This document shows, one piece after another, positions 26,462-40,145 of a DNA stretch of 64,000 nucleotides; position 1 is the first letter of the stretch, and each line of letters begins with the position of its first letter. This DNA is from Paenibacillus melissococcoides (GTDB lineage Bacteria; Bacillota; Bacilli; Paenibacillales; Paenibacillaceae). Below the pieces are notes generated by a model. The model did not search any database. It was given only the letters and a program-made list of their open reading frames with translations, and was not told the origin of the DNA. The stretch is from contig CALYLO010000002.1 of the NCBI GenBank assembly GCA_944800085.1, forward strand, positions 496,001 through 560,000, read 5' to 3'. The position numbers and the translations under genes are program-made.

Positions 26462-27268
26462 ATGACTGATATAACCTTTTACCGAGACGACGCGTTGCCT
26501 TTTCTGGAGGTAAAGCGATGCCATAAGAATGACCTGTCATATCAGAAGCATTTTCATGAGGAGTATTCCATCGGTTTAATCGATGAAGGCGAGACGCATG
26601 CTTGGTGTGATGGCGTCTTGTGGCGCGTAGAGACGGGACGAATGATCAGCTTTCCGCCGCTCATTCTCCACGCCTGTCAGCCTGCTAACAATGCACAATG
26701 GAAATACAAAATGCTGTTCATTAAGCCGGAATGGTTCGCTCAGCTTGAACTGCCCGATATCAACCGGCTTCATATTCCGTTCTTGCTCGAAAAGGAGAAG
26801 AATAAAGCCTGCAGCAAGCTGCTCAATCGTACTATGGGGGCACTGACCCGGAACGGTTCACCGCTCGAAATCGAAACGGCGTTAATCGAAATGATGCACA
26901 AGCTCGTAAGCAAGCATGCATCCGATCTGACGCATGAGCCTTATGGCATGCTGGAACCGAAGTACGTCAATCTGATCAAGGAATATATCCATGCGCATTA
27001 TACGGATCGGATCACCCTGGAAACGTTGGAGCAGAAAGCCGGGATCAGCCGATATCATCTCATTCGCATGTTCAAGAAAAGCACGCATGTGCCGCCACAT
27101 GCGTATCAAAATCTGCTGCGCATCAATCATGCCAAGAAGGAATTGAAAAATCGGCGGCCCATTGCCGAAATTGCGGTGGACACCGGCTTCTATGATCAGA
27201 GCCATTTTGCGAAAGCCTTTGCCAAAATCGTAGGGGCAACACCTCAAACTTATGCCATGTCCGTATAG
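26462..27268 (+). CDS. AraC family transcriptional regulator
   Basis: 268 residues: N-terminal cupin-type AraC ligand domain (HFHEEYSIGLIDEGETHAWCDG, PLILHACQP) and a C-terminal pair of helix-turn-helix units (TLETLEQKAGISRYHLIRMFKK, IAEIAVDTGFYDQSHFAKAFAK), ending TPQTYAMS. GGAGG is 7 bases before ATG 26462. The neighbour downstream is a broken proline dehydrogenase gene, which may once have been its target. Confidence 0.9.
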   Translation: MTDITFYRDDALPFLEVKRCHKNDLSYQKHFHEEYSIGLIDEGETHAWCDGVLWRVETGRMISFPPLILHACQPANNAQWKYKMLFIKPEWFAQLELPDINRLHIPFLLEKEKNKACSKLLNRTMGALTRNGSPLEIETALIEMMHKLVSKHASDLTHEPYGMLEPKYVNLIKEYIHAHYTDRITLETLEQKAGISRYHLIRMFKKSTHVPPHAYQNLLRINHAKKELKNRRPIAEIAVDTGFYDQSHFAKAFAKIVGATPQTYAMSV

Positions 27269-27348
27269 ATAAGCGCAATTTTTTACAATCCTCTCCTCCT
27301 GTCCTATTGTACATTGGATCTATAAGACAAGAGAGGGGACCACTGAGA

Positions 27349-27838
27349 GTGACAACGATTGATTTGGAAAAAAAATTTGCCGGGGCGTTGAAGTCCATTG
27401 CCCGCCGGCCTGATGTGAAGACCTATTCTAGCAGACGCCGGTCATCTACCAGCTGCTGCAGCGAGCCGCAGCACAGCATGTAACGGGGAAGGAGCGGCCG
27501 CCCTGAATGAGCGATATGTTCAGCTTGTGGATCAGGCCATTCGCAGAGGCCATCGGGTGTCGATCGCCACACATGATGAGTCTCTCATTGATGAGGTCAT
27601 CAAGCGGGGATGGATCCATGAGCCGGGCGTTGAGTTCGAGATGTTATACGGAATTCGGCTGGATTTGTGCAGCCAATTGAAGAAGGCGGGCTATCCGGTT
27701 CGCCTTTATTTAACGTATGGCCATGAATGGTATTTGTATCTATGCCACCGGATCGCCGAATATCCGCCTAATCTATTCCAAGCATTCCTCCACATTACGG
27801 ACGCCGGAAAGGTAGATTCCGCGCTGGAGTATGAATGA
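27349..27838 (+). pseudogene. Proline dehydrogenase, decayed
   Basis: GTG start at 27349 behind AGAGAGGGGAC opens a frame reading TTIDLEKKFAGALKSIARRPDVK. It then shifts to a frame with PVIYQLLQRAAA, and the C-terminal part from about 27520 reads HRVSIATHDESLIDEV, FEMLYGIR, PVRLYLTYGHEWYLYLCHRIAE, typical of the FAD-dependent proline dehydrogenase barrel (first step of proline catabolism). The intact enzyme is about 300 residues; here most of the middle is deleted and at least one frameshift is present, so it is inactive. Confidence 0.75.
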
Positions 27839-28072
27839 AAACTGAGTCTAACACCAAGGGACTCTATTCTCTCAACGTCTATCCACAGTTTGAGTGAGGG
27901 TGCATGTTAAGGAGAGGTTTAAAATGTCGGGCTGATGTTTTACTTGCTTTGTTTTAGAAGTGGTTTGTGATTTATATTTTTTGAAATTTTGTTTTTCATG
28001 AACCAATGAACTTCTTTCTACATCTAAGTCTATGTATTCAAAATCAAGCGCAGAAGCAGGAGGTTTCAAGAT

Positions 28073-29233
28073 GTGACTTTTAAACACGATTTTCAGCAAG
28101 ATATTGGCCTGGCCATTCATGGAGATACCGACGCCTTCATCAGGTTGATTCAGGCTCATAAGAATTATCTGTATCACTTGGCACGTACATACCTGAATCA
28201 CGAGGAGGATTGCGCCGATGCGGTACAGGAAACGATTTTCAAATCGTTCAGGAGCATAAGCACCTTGAGAGAGCCGGCCTATTTCAAATCATGGTTATCT
28301 CGTATTCTGATTAACGAATGCATCCAGTTGCTGCGGGCACAAAAACGGATGCGGATCATTGATCAATCCAAATGGAATTGTACAGCCGCGGAAGTTCCTT
28401 ATGAGGCAATTGAGTTGAAAGAAGCGGTAGCGTATTTGGAGGATCACCTTAAGATCGTCATCCAGCTTTATTATTATGAGGATGTTCCGATTAAGCGAAT
28501 CGCGAAGTTGCTTGGCGTTCCGGAAGGCACAATAAAATCCCGGTTGCATCGGGCTCGCGAGCTACTGGCGGAAGTCCTTGAATCCCCACACGATAGGAGA
28601 ATGATGTATGACCCGATTTTAATGCAGGAGGGTCGCCGAAATGATCCGATTCCTTTGCCTCCCGTTGTATGCGAGCGAATCGATGCGGCGCTTTCCTGCT
28701 TACCAAGTAGTCATCGATTTAAACTTTGCAGTCGGCTGGTAGAACCAGAGAACCGGTTTTGTTCATCTTGTGAAGGAGATGCTTGGATGGAGGAACCCTT
28801 GTTAGACGGAGAGATCAAAATAAGCTACGACTACAGTGAAAAAGATTATGATTATATAGCGGACAACCTGTACGATTACAATGCCAAAGCATCACAAGGA
28901 TTGCTCAAAAAACCGGAGCATGACGTCTATTTATTTTTAAAGGATAAGTCCGGACAAGTGATTGGCGGTATCTTTTGCGAAACGTACAACTATTGCTTGT
29001 ATATCGATATGTTCTGGATTGCGGATGATTACCGTGGCAAAGGATACGGCAAGGCGATGATCGCGAAGGCGGAAAGTGCCGGCAAGGAAATGGGCTGCAC
29101 TTTTGCGCATACCTCGACTTTTAGCTATCAATCTCCGTATTTCTATCAGATCATGGGGTATGAAATTTTTGGCATTCTGGACGACTATCCGAACGGAATC
29201 AAACAGTATTTTCTCAAGAAAAAGCTACATTAA
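28073..29233 (+). CDS. ECF sigma factor fused to an anti-sigma N-terminus and a GNAT acetyltransferase
   Basis: 386 residues in one frame. Residues 1-170 form a complete ECF-type sigma-70 factor: region 2 (NHEEDCADAVQETIFKSFRS) and region 4 (VIQLYYYEDVPIKRIAKLLGVPEGTIKSRLHRAREL is the corresponding stretch, 116-151). Residues 178-215 (MMYDPILMQEGRRND, PPVVCERIDAAL) look like the cytoplasmic start of a DUF4179-type anti-sigma factor. Residues 240-386 are a GNAT acetyltransferase (DYRGKGYGKAMI). The fusion junction still holds an old ribosome site and start (TAGGAGAATGATG near 28595), implying that separate genes became joined by indels. No in-frame stop intervenes. Whether the fused protein works is unknown. 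Confidence 0.75.
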   Translation: MTFKHDFQQDIGLAIHGDTDAFIRLIQAHKNYLYHLARTYLNHEEDCADAVQETIFKSFRSISTLREPAYFKSWLSRILINECIQLLRAQKRMRIIDQSKWNCTAAEVPYEAIELKEAVAYLEDHLKIVIQLYYYEDVPIKRIAKLLGVPEGTIKSRLHRARELLAEVLESPHDRRMMYDPILMQEGRRNDPIPLPPVVCERIDAALSCLPSSHRFKLCSRLVEPENRFCSSCEGDAWMEEPLLDGEIKISYDYSEKDYDYIADNLYDYNAKASQGLLKKPEHDVYLFLKDKSGQVIGGIFCETYNYCLYIDMFWIADDYRGKGYGKAMIAKAESAGKEMGCTFAHTSTFSYQSPYFYQIMGYEIFGILDDYPNGIKQYFLKKKLH

Positions 29234-29251
29234 GAAGGAGTGAGCCTCATC

Positions 29252-30073
29252 GTGATTAGCCAACTCCATAAAAACGATCACGACAAAATAAGGCCGTTGC
29301 TAAAAAACGACCAGTCCTGCGACTTGACGTTAAACGCTGTCATTAATGGCAATAACCGCGGCACCGTTTACGTGGATAACCCGGAGCATCCGCGTACGGC
29401 TATGATCGACGTTACCGGAACGATCACAATGTTCATTGGAGATCCTGCGAACGAGGACTTTCTTCGTCCGCTGCCGGACTTCATCGATAATCAATTGAAG
29501 ATCGATACGTTGGAATCCTGCGGCGGCACTTATTTTCTGGCGGTTGTAAGCGATGATGCTTGGGGGCAAGCGATAGAGAAAGCCATTTCGCATCGGAATT
29601 ACGAGACGGATTTTGAGTGGTACCACGCATTCAATGCGAAACGCTTCCATACTTTCAAAAGCGCCTTTAAGCCGTTGCCGGCCGGATATGCGATCCGAAG
29701 AATCGATAAAGCAATGATCAAGAACGAAGAAATCCTCTCCGAGGTCTTGAATGAATTTTGGTACTCGATCGACGAGTTTCTTAAGATAGGTTTAGGCTAC
29801 TGCGTGGTGAAGGGCAACCAAATTATTAGCGCATGTCTTTCTTGCTGTGTAAATGGCCAAGATCATGAAATTAGTGTAGAAACATATAACGACGAAGACA
29901 TGAATAAAGGTTTCGCCACACTAGCGAGCGCCGCGTATTTGGAGCATTGTCTGGTAACTGGCATAACCCCGCACTGGTCAGCACTTGAGACGAATAAGGA
30001 GTCTCTTCGTTTAGGGGCGAAACTCGGGTTTGAATTTGCATATAAGCGCAAGACGTTTGAATTCGAGTTTTAG
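29252..30073 (+). CDS. GNAT family N-acetyltransferase
   Basis: A 273-residue protein of the two-domain GNAT_acetyltran type: a divergent N-terminal half and a C-terminal acetyltransferase fold with EDMNKGFATLASAAYLEHCL followed by WSALETNKESLRLGAKLGFE, the acetyl-CoA binding and late-strand motifs. GTG 29252 is about 12 bases after AAGGAG; an upstream in-frame GTG (29240) is too close to that site. Substrate unknown. It follows the sigma-GNAT fusion by about 20 bases and may be co-transcribed. Confidence 0.82.
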   Translation: MISQLHKNDHDKIRPLLKNDQSCDLTLNAVINGNNRGTVYVDNPEHPRTAMIDVTGTITMFIGDPANEDFLRPLPDFIDNQLKIDTLESCGGTYFLAVVSDDAWGQAIEKAISHRNYETDFEWYHAFNAKRFHTFKSAFKPLPAGYAIRRIDKAMIKNEEILSEVLNEFWYSIDEFLKIGLGYCVVKGNQIISACLSCCVNGQDHEISVETYNDEDMNKGFATLASAAYLEHCLVTGITPHWSALETNKESLRLGAKLGFEFAYKRKTFEFEF

Positions 30074-30305
30074 GTTAATTCCTCTGGAAAGTGGTTGGAC
30101 GTTAATGAGCTATAACCAACATACAGGTATTACAAATACTCCGATCCCTATTTTAAAAAGCGATAGCATGGCAGTATGAGGCTTTTAAGATAATAGAAGA
30201 AAAAATTAGCAATTAACTAAAACTCACATTATTAAAATTTCAGTAACCATTTAATATACCTAATGAGCGAATACGAAAGGGCAATGCCCGAAAGGAGAAT
30301 ATGGA

Positions 30306-31127
30306 ATGTTGAACAAGAAAAACATTACTGCCACGATCGCAGGTCTGATGCTGCTAGGAGCACTCTCATCCGGAGTGACAGCCGCGCTTCCCGCGGCGGC
30401 GTCGACCGCAGCGAACAAGACGGAGAAGGCGCTTGCCGTGAAGAAATCCAAATGGAAAACGGTGGACGAAGCACTGGATTGGATGTATAAGAACCAAAAA
30501 AAGGAAGGATTGTGGGCTCTCTATAATCCTAACGACGGATTGAGCTTTTATACTGGTGTGTTAGAGCTGAAGAGCTACAAAGAATTTGCGAAAAAGCAAG
30601 CTGAATACAAGGGTCCGGCTATCCCGGAACCGGGTAATCTGCCGGATGGCTACCAGTTCAAGGTGGGGATGGTTTACTCTCAAGAACCTCAACGTTTTGG
30701 CAAAGAGTATAAGCAGATTCAGAAACAACTGAAGGCGGAGGCGGCAAAGAAGGGAGAAAAATATTATGTCAAAAAGCTGACTTGGGATGTGTCCGGTAGC
30801 TCGCAGTTGATCTACGGAAAGGGAAATGGAAGGGGCAACAAAGATATCACAATAATCGCGGAGTATAAAGAAGAGCTGCCCGAAGAAGAGCAGCCCGAAG
30901 GGGCTACCCTACCGCCTGAAATGAAAGTAAGCCGGGAATTGCTCGAAATTGGCGGAACCGAAGCGGTATACATTACACATATCGATAAGCTAGATAATGA
31001 GGTTCTTGTATGGAACATTCTTGAATGGAACAGCGCCGACGGGAAAATCAGATTCCGGATCATGAGCGAAGTCGGGAAGGAAGAACTGATGGACATCGCA
31101 GAAACAATCATTGCAAAGGAGAAATAA
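30306..31127 (+). CDS. Secreted protein of unknown function
   Basis: 273 residues with a clear signal peptide (KKN, hydrophobic core, cleavage about residue 32 after AAS). The mature part opens with a module of about 45 residues (KWKTVDEALDWMYKN, LWALYNPNDGLSFYTGVLEL) that is repeated at 32815-32949, then a Lys/Glu-rich region. ATG is preceded by AAAGGAGAATATGGA. I do not recognise the family. The same module fused to different sequence downstream shows local duplication. Confidence 0.7.
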   Translation: MLNKKNITATIAGLMLLGALSSGVTAALPAAASTAANKTEKALAVKKSKWKTVDEALDWMYKNQKKEGLWALYNPNDGLSFYTGVLELKSYKEFAKKQAEYKGPAIPEPGNLPDGYQFKVGMVYSQEPQRFGKEYKQIQKQLKAEAAKKGEKYYVKKLTWDVSGSSQLIYGKGNGRGNKDITIIAEYKEELPEEEQPEGATLPPEMKVSRELLEIGGTEAVYITHIDKLDNEVLVWNILEWNSADGKIRFRIMSEVGKEELMDIAETIIAKEK

Positions 31128-31184
31128 TAAGCAGCTATATCTTAATTATAACAGGACTAAGAAAGGCCGGAATTACTGTTTGAC

Positions 31185-31377
31185 TACATGAAAGAGGTGG
31201 ACGGAAAAACTTGGATTCTTTCTATCTGATGCGGCCGAAGGCATTGAGAAGGTCCCTGTGGCGGGAGCTCGAACGTGAATTCCTGTACGGCTTCCGTAGG
31301 AACTGCTCAAACCTGATCATTAAGGAACTGAAGGAGATGATCGAGAACGGGAAGTCTGCGGGGAAACCGCGACCATA
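31185..31377 (+). pseudogene. Fragment of a solute-binding protein gene (3' end duplicate)
   Basis: This stretch is similar throughout to 32527-32710 of the next gene (MKEVDGK, then MRPKA, LIIKELKEMIENGKSAG), but with deletions and frame changes. It is a decayed partial copy left by a tandem duplication of the solute-binding gene. Confidence 0.65.
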
Positions 31378-31397
31378 ACGAAAAGGAGAAGAACGGA

Positions 31398-32818
31398 TTG
31401 AGAAAGAAATGGAAGGTTGCCATACTGCTGCTTGCGGTGATTTCTTTGCTGGGGGGCTGCTTGGGCGGGAAGTTCGCGATGGACTCCGAGGGCAAGGCGA
31501 AAATTAAAGTGCTCTATTATGACGAGGACATCTTTTACAGCGATTACGGGAACAACTTCTATATGAAGTATCCCAATATTGAGTTCGAGGTCATCAACAC
31601 GGGGACAATCTATCTGGATATGCAGAAAAACGGGACGAGCTATGAGGAGGAATATCTCAAATTTATCGAGAAACATAAGCCGGATGTCATTATGACCAGT
31701 TTGTACAGTTTCGAGAAACTGGCGCAGGAAGGGAAGCTGTACAATCTGGACACGGTGATCGAGCAGGAGAAATTCGATCTGGACGGATATATGCCCGGGC
31801 TCGTCGAGATGCTTCGGGAACGCGGCCGCGGCTCGTTATACGGCTTGGCTCCGTACTTTAATACCTCGGTCGTCTACTATAATGCCGATCTGTTCCGAGA
31901 ACATCAGATTGACCCGCCGCGCAATCAGATGAGCTGGAAAGAACTGATCGAATTGTCGAGCCGCTTCGCGAGCCTCAGTTCCGGGGACGATCGGATTTAT
32001 GGACTGTCTGATGAATTCGGCAATGCCGACGACATGCTTTTTAATGTGGCAAGCAGTTCGTCGCTCCGGGTATTCGATGCGAAGGGGGAGAAGATCACGT
32101 TCAACACGGACGGCTGGAAGGAAGCGATGGAGCTGACAGCCAAGGCGATTCGCAGTAAAGCGGTCTATACTGTTTCTCTGGAGCCGGAAAAAGAAAATAC
32201 GATGTATTCTTGGCAGACAGAGCAGTTCTTCAAAGGCAAAGTCGCGATGATGTTCGGATCGGGCTGGCTCCTGAGCGAGCTTCGGAATCAGCCGAAGTAT
32301 GGCAGCGACATCCAAGAAGTCAATTGGGACTTTGTTACGGCTCCCGTCGCTCCGGCTTCGCCGGAGGAATCCGCCTTTACGATGTTGGGTTCTTCTATCT
32401 ATGCGATCGCGGCCGATTCCCCGAACAAGCGGGCGGCTTGGGAATTCGTGAAGTTCGTGAACGGTCCAGCAGAAATGACGAAGGCCGCTTCCCGTTCCTT
32501 CCGGGGTCAACTGCCGACAAGGATGGATTGTATGAAAGAGGTAGACGGCAAAAGCACGGAACCCTTCTATATGCTGCGGCCGAAAGCTTCGGGCGGGTCC
32601 GTATGGGGGGCTCGAACGTGAACCCCCCGGACGGATTCCTCATGGCCTTCTCGAACATTATCATTAAGGAATTGAAGGCGATGGTCGAGAACGGCAAGTC
32701 TGCGAAGGAAGCCGTAGCCGCCATCGAGACCGAAGGCAATGCGGCCCTCCAGAAGGCGCGAGAGGCGGCTAAAGCGAAGGAGCAGGCCAAGGTGCCGCTG
32801 AGCAAAGGGCGACCGTGA
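31398..32818 (+). pseudogene. ABC transporter solute-binding lipoprotein, frameshifted near the C-terminus
   Basis: Extracellular solute-binding protein family 1: lipobox LLGGC at residues 17-21, then a sugar-binder-type fold (LYGLAPYFNTSVVYYNADLF, FFKGKVAMMFGSGW, NKRAAWEFVKFVNGP). The first frame stops at 32621 after SGGSVWG. The expected C-terminal helices (IIIKELKAMVENGKSAKEAVAAIE) continue in another frame to 32818. The break lies in a run-rich stretch with GGGGGG and CCCCCC around 32605-32627, so a sequencing error is possible. No permease or ATPase genes are adjacent, so the transporter partners are elsewhere or lost. Confidence 0.78.
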
Positions 32819-33117
32819 AGAAAGCCAAATGGAAAACGGTCGACGAAGCACTGGATTGGATGTATAAGAACAAAAAGGAGGAAGAATTGTGGGCTCTCTA
32901 TAAGCCTAACGACGGATTGAGCTTTTATACTGGTGTGTTAGAGCTGACAGGCGCTTTGATCTGTATTAATGCGGCGGTCGTAGGCATCTTGCTCGCCGCA
33001 CTCTATAATCCGTTGTGTACCACTGCGATTTTGCCTCCTGTAGATTTTGCGCTGGCTGCATTTTGTTTATTATGCTGGTCTTCTGGAAAGAACCGCCCTG
33101 GGTGGTTGTTTTATTAG
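32815..33117 (+). pseudogene. Truncated copy of the secreted-protein module joined to unrelated sequence
   Basis: The first 135 bases nearly duplicate 30438-30572 (KWKTVDEALDWMYKN to FYTGVLEL), but the copy lacks the signal peptide and, after VLEL, turns into an unrelated hydrophobic tail. It starts at a GTG overlapping the end of the solute-binding gene. Probably the right-hand scar of the same tandem duplication. Confidence 0.55.
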
Positions 33118-33283
33118 GCATTCAAATTTGTAATTTAATAGGCTCTGATAATTGTTCTATCAAACTACTATAATAATGACTACTTGATATTGAATACGTA
33201 AATATCTATTCACTTGCGGGTGGTGTCAGCTACTGGCACTACCTCAATCAGCTCCTCAAACCATTCCTTATCCTTCATAAGTT

Positions 33284-34574
33284 GAGTCCGTATAATTGTG
33301 TAAAATAGCTTCTTCCAATAAATGAAGAGAGCCATGTTCAAACCCCTCAAGTAGAATGTAGTTGCTGACACAACAAACTAATGAGGTGGATTTGAAAATG
33401 GCTCAATATCAGATTAACGTAGATTCGAATATTTTGCAGCAATTATTTATTGTAGATCGTAAAGATGCGGGTGTAGCCAAGCTGCTGGAATCCGTATTGA
33501 ATCAAGTCTTACAAGCGCAGGTGACCGAACAGTTGGATGCAGAACGTTATGAGCGAGCAGAGGAGCGCAAAGGGATATCGGAATGGGACATACCCGCATA
33601 AGCTCACAACACGTGTAGGCACGCTTACGCTTCATATTCCACGTATCCGGGATGGCAGGTTCTCTACGAATTTATTTGCCGGATACCAACGAAGCGAGCA
33701 AGCTTTTGTATTAGCCTTAATGGAGATGGTTGTCAATGGTGTCTCTACTCGCAAGGTGTCGCAGATTACCGAGGAACTGTGTGGCGCCGAATTCTCAAAG
33801 TCTACGGTGAGCGAGTTATGTAAGAAGCTTGATCCCATCGTACAAGCTTGGAGCCATCGTCCACTTGGTGACAGCCCATTTCCATTTGTGCTAGTAGACG
33901 CCATGTACTTGAAGGTACGTGAAGACGGTCGTGTACGCTCTCGTGGACTTTTGATCGCAACAGGAGTCAATACCGGCGGAACACGAGAAGTGCTTGGGCA
34001 CATGCTCGGCGATTCGGAATCGGAAGAGACGTGGGGGGCCTTCTTCCAGGAACTGAAGCAACGTGGGTTACGGGGCGTGGATTACATCGTGTCTGACCAG
34101 CATGGCGGGCTTGTGCGTGCGATCCGTCAGCATTTTCAGGGGGTTACATGGCAGCGATGCCAGACGCACTTTATTCGTAATGTGCTGGACGCAACACCGA
34201 AAAGTCTCAAGGAAGATGTGCACCGTGCCATCCGAGGCGTTTTAGATGCTCCGGACTTGGAGACAGTTCGGCTATTGCTGGATAAAACGTTAGAGACATA
34301 CAGTGAGAAAGCGGAGCGAGCGATGCGTATACTGGAGCAAGGTTTCGACGATGCTACGGCGGTAATGTCGATTCCAGAGAAGTACCGAAAACGTCTGCGT
34401 ACGACAAACAGCCAAGAGCGTTTAAACGAGGAAGTACGGCGTCGTGAGCGTGTGATTCGTATCTTTCCAAACCGCGATTCTGCATACCGATTACTTGGAG
34501 CTTTACTAATGGAGATAGATGAAAAGTGGAGCTTTAGAAATAAGAAAAAAGCCGCCCTAAAGACGACCCACTGA
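33284..34574 (+). mobile_element. IS256-family element, right end lost
   Basis: The left end GAGTCCGTATAATTGTGT resembles the IS256-type termini at 56551 and 57920. The transposase frame follows, but the C-terminus ends abnormally (KWSFRNKKKAALKTTH) and no matching right terminus is seen, so the element is truncated. Confidence 0.7.
33398..34574 (+). pseudogene. IS256-family transposase, frameshifted
   Basis: Mutator-type DDE transposase of about 390 residues. ATG 33398 follows TGAGGTGGA. The N-terminal frame (MAQYQINVDSN, QVTEQLDAERYER) breaks at about 33570, where one extra base separates it from KGYRNGTYPHKL in the next frame. Catalytic-region motifs are present downstream (FPFVLVDAMYLKVRED, VDYIVSDQHGG, TTNSQERLNEE). 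Inactive as it stands. Confidence 0.85.
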
Positions 34575-34841
34575 TAAGGAGGCAAGGAACCATAATAGGT
34601 ATGCCCTAATTAACTGGTCGTGATACTGGTCCAATCATTTGAAGTACTTTCTCATATTGTAGTTTAGAAAAGGGATGCGACATCATCGTAAAGCAATCAA
34701 GGTTATTCTTAAAGAAGGGCAGAAAGTGTTGATCGTGTGCAAAAAACGGAGAAGACATTGTTGTGAAAGACATTTTTGGTAATTACTCATTTTTGTGGAG
34801 TACCATCGACCATGCTCCACCCCGTGTATACCCGTAAGAAG

Positions 34842-34869
34842 AAAGCCTCGGAATAATCCCGGGGCTTTT
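34842..34869. terminator. Terminator hairpin 1
   Basis: AAAGCCTCGG pairs with CCGGGGCTTT around AATAATC, ending in TTTT; A-run and T-run allow use in both directions. Confidence 0.65.
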
Positions 34870-34896
34870 GCCGTATATGTTTGATTTGCAGTAAAG

Positions 34897-34935
34897 AAGG
34901 AGCCCCACCAGCACAATGCCAGCAGAGCTCCTTTT
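34897..34935. terminator. Terminator hairpin 2
   Basis: AAGGAGC pairs with GCTCCTT, then TTT. The intervening text ACAATGCCAGCAGA recurs right of the IS5-type element at 43783, which allows that interrupted terminator to be reconstructed. Confidence 0.55.
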
Positions 34936-34995
34936 CACCAGCATCTGAATTTAATTTTAGACTCCGTTTTTAGAGATGCGCCTAATAGTGAATAG

Positions 34996-35033
34996 AAAGA
35001 GCCGTGGTATTCTTTCCTCAACGGCTCTTTTTT
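34996..35033. terminator. Terminator hairpin 3
   Basis: AAAGAGCCGT pairs with ACGGCTCTTT, followed by TTT. It would serve the minus-strand SLH remnant or plus-strand transcripts. Confidence 0.65.
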
Positions 35034-35063
35034 GCATCGGGTAACCGACATCTTCAATATAAT

Positions 35064-35228
35064 CTATTTCTCAGCCTGCTTCAAAAGCCGATCAATTATC
35101 ACGGCCATCTCAGCCCGCGTAATCGGTTCATTGGGGGCGAATCCCGTGTTACGTCCGCCCATAATCCCCGCGTCCATCACTCTTCGGATCGAGGCCTCTA
35201 CCCAATGTCCTATCGGCACCGCAGCTCA
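35064..35228 (-). pseudogene. C-terminal SLH domain remnant
   Basis: On the minus strand the frame reads HWVEASIRRVMDAGIMGG, FAPNEPITRAEMAVIIDRLL and ends KQAEK-stop, a typical last S-layer homology repeat of a surface protein anchored to cell wall polysaccharide. The upstream part is gone. A second remnant of the same kind is at 46837. Confidence 0.75.
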
Positions 35229-35454
35229 AGCTTCCGCCTTTTCCGTTTTGTACTCTGCATATTAAGTTGGTATTTAACAACCCCTATACTTTTTTCTCAA
35301 CCCAGTCGTTAGATCTCAACTTCCTCTCGGAATACTTACATTTTTGAGTATAGTATTTCTTGATGTAGTAGTTTTCTTCAAGGCAAAACAACCGCCCCAT
35401 AACAAACTGCTTTAATGACCAAAGCCATTGATGCTTTTCAAGAGATGAGGTTGC

Positions 35455-35670
35455 TCGTCTGGCTCCAGCTCCACAAGCGGTTGCGGCGGATGCAGGTTAC
35501 ATTACGCCAGCTCTGCAATAACAAGAAATTCGTCCTGTCCTGCTCTATACCCATCTTCAACGAAAGAAGGCTTCTTTAAAAAGCATGAATACGTGTACGA
35601 TGAGCATTATGACTGTTACCCATGTCCAGCAAATTGCGGGTACTGTCCTACGAAACATCGAACCGTGCTT
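35455..35670 (+). pseudogene. IS1182-family transposase fragment
   Basis: Pieces of a DDE transposase are readable in broken frames: AVAADAGYITPAL, then EGFFKKHEYVYDEHYDCYPCP, matching the region after the second catalytic Asp and the Cys-containing insert typical of IS1182-group enzymes. Nothing else of the element is intact; 35670-36095 holds no assignable gene. Confidence 0.65.
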
Positions 35671-36021
35671 TTCTCCTGTTCTCTTATTGCTACCACTCTC
35701 TCCGTTCTTTCCAAGAAAGCCTTCACAGCCACTTTTCGATTTAAAGCATTTGTTTAGTCGGCGAGTTTATGGCCACGTTTCTGCCCTTAATGTTTTTTCG
35801 ATGCTTGACGGGAACGCTCGTTTGTCCGGCTGGGTTTAGAAAAGGAAGAGGACTACCGCTGACATGGTGGACCGAGAAAAAACATCACAACTTATTTCCT
35901 TATACCTCGCAGACATGTGTCGAGTGGTGAAGTTGGTCAAAAGATTCGGCTAACCAGTAACTAGGAAAAGGTGGAGCCTCAAGAATCAAAAAATGTACAT
36001 GTTTCATTAACTACTTGCCTG

Positions 36022-36030
36022 CATAAAATA
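36022..36030 (+). promoter_or_regulatory. Possible sporulation (SigK-type) -10 box
   Basis: CATAAAATA matches the SigK -10 pattern CATANNNTA, 66 bases before the collagen-like gene. A matching -35 AC at the right distance is not evident, so this is weak. Confidence 0.25.
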
Positions 36031-36065
36031 TTAGAAACGATGAAAAGTTTGTGATATTTTCTTAA

Positions 36066-40016
<3,951 letters not shown>

Positions 40017-40021
40017 ACAAT

Positions 40022-40057
40022 AAGCGGCTAGTCCTTAGCGGGGCTGGCCGCTTTTTT
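40022..40057 (+). terminator. Terminator after the collagen-like gene
   Basis: AAGCGGCTAG pairs with CTGGCCGCTT (one wobble), followed by TTTT. Seven bases after the stop codon. Confidence 0.85.
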
Positions 40058-40145
40058 GGGACGTAACGTTTATAGAAATAATAAAGGAGAAATAAAGCTC
40101 ACATGGGTATTCCCCCCAGAATATACCTGTAATGAGGTGATTAAT

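Larger units (their letters stand above)
34575..35063. other. Gap with three consecutive terminator-like hairpins
   Basis: No gene is supportable. Three intrinsic-terminator hairpins lie in tandem at 34842-34869, 34897-34935 and 34996-35033. The second and third share sequence with hairpins at 42941-43815 (IS-interrupted) and at 43826, 46772 and 62304, so these are dispersed relatives. Confidence 0.6.

Noticed and set aside
33210..33283. Short minus-strand frame (MKDKEWFEELIEVV) cut by the IS256 left end
   Set aside because: Fewer than 25 codons remain with no recognisable family, too little to call a pseudogene.
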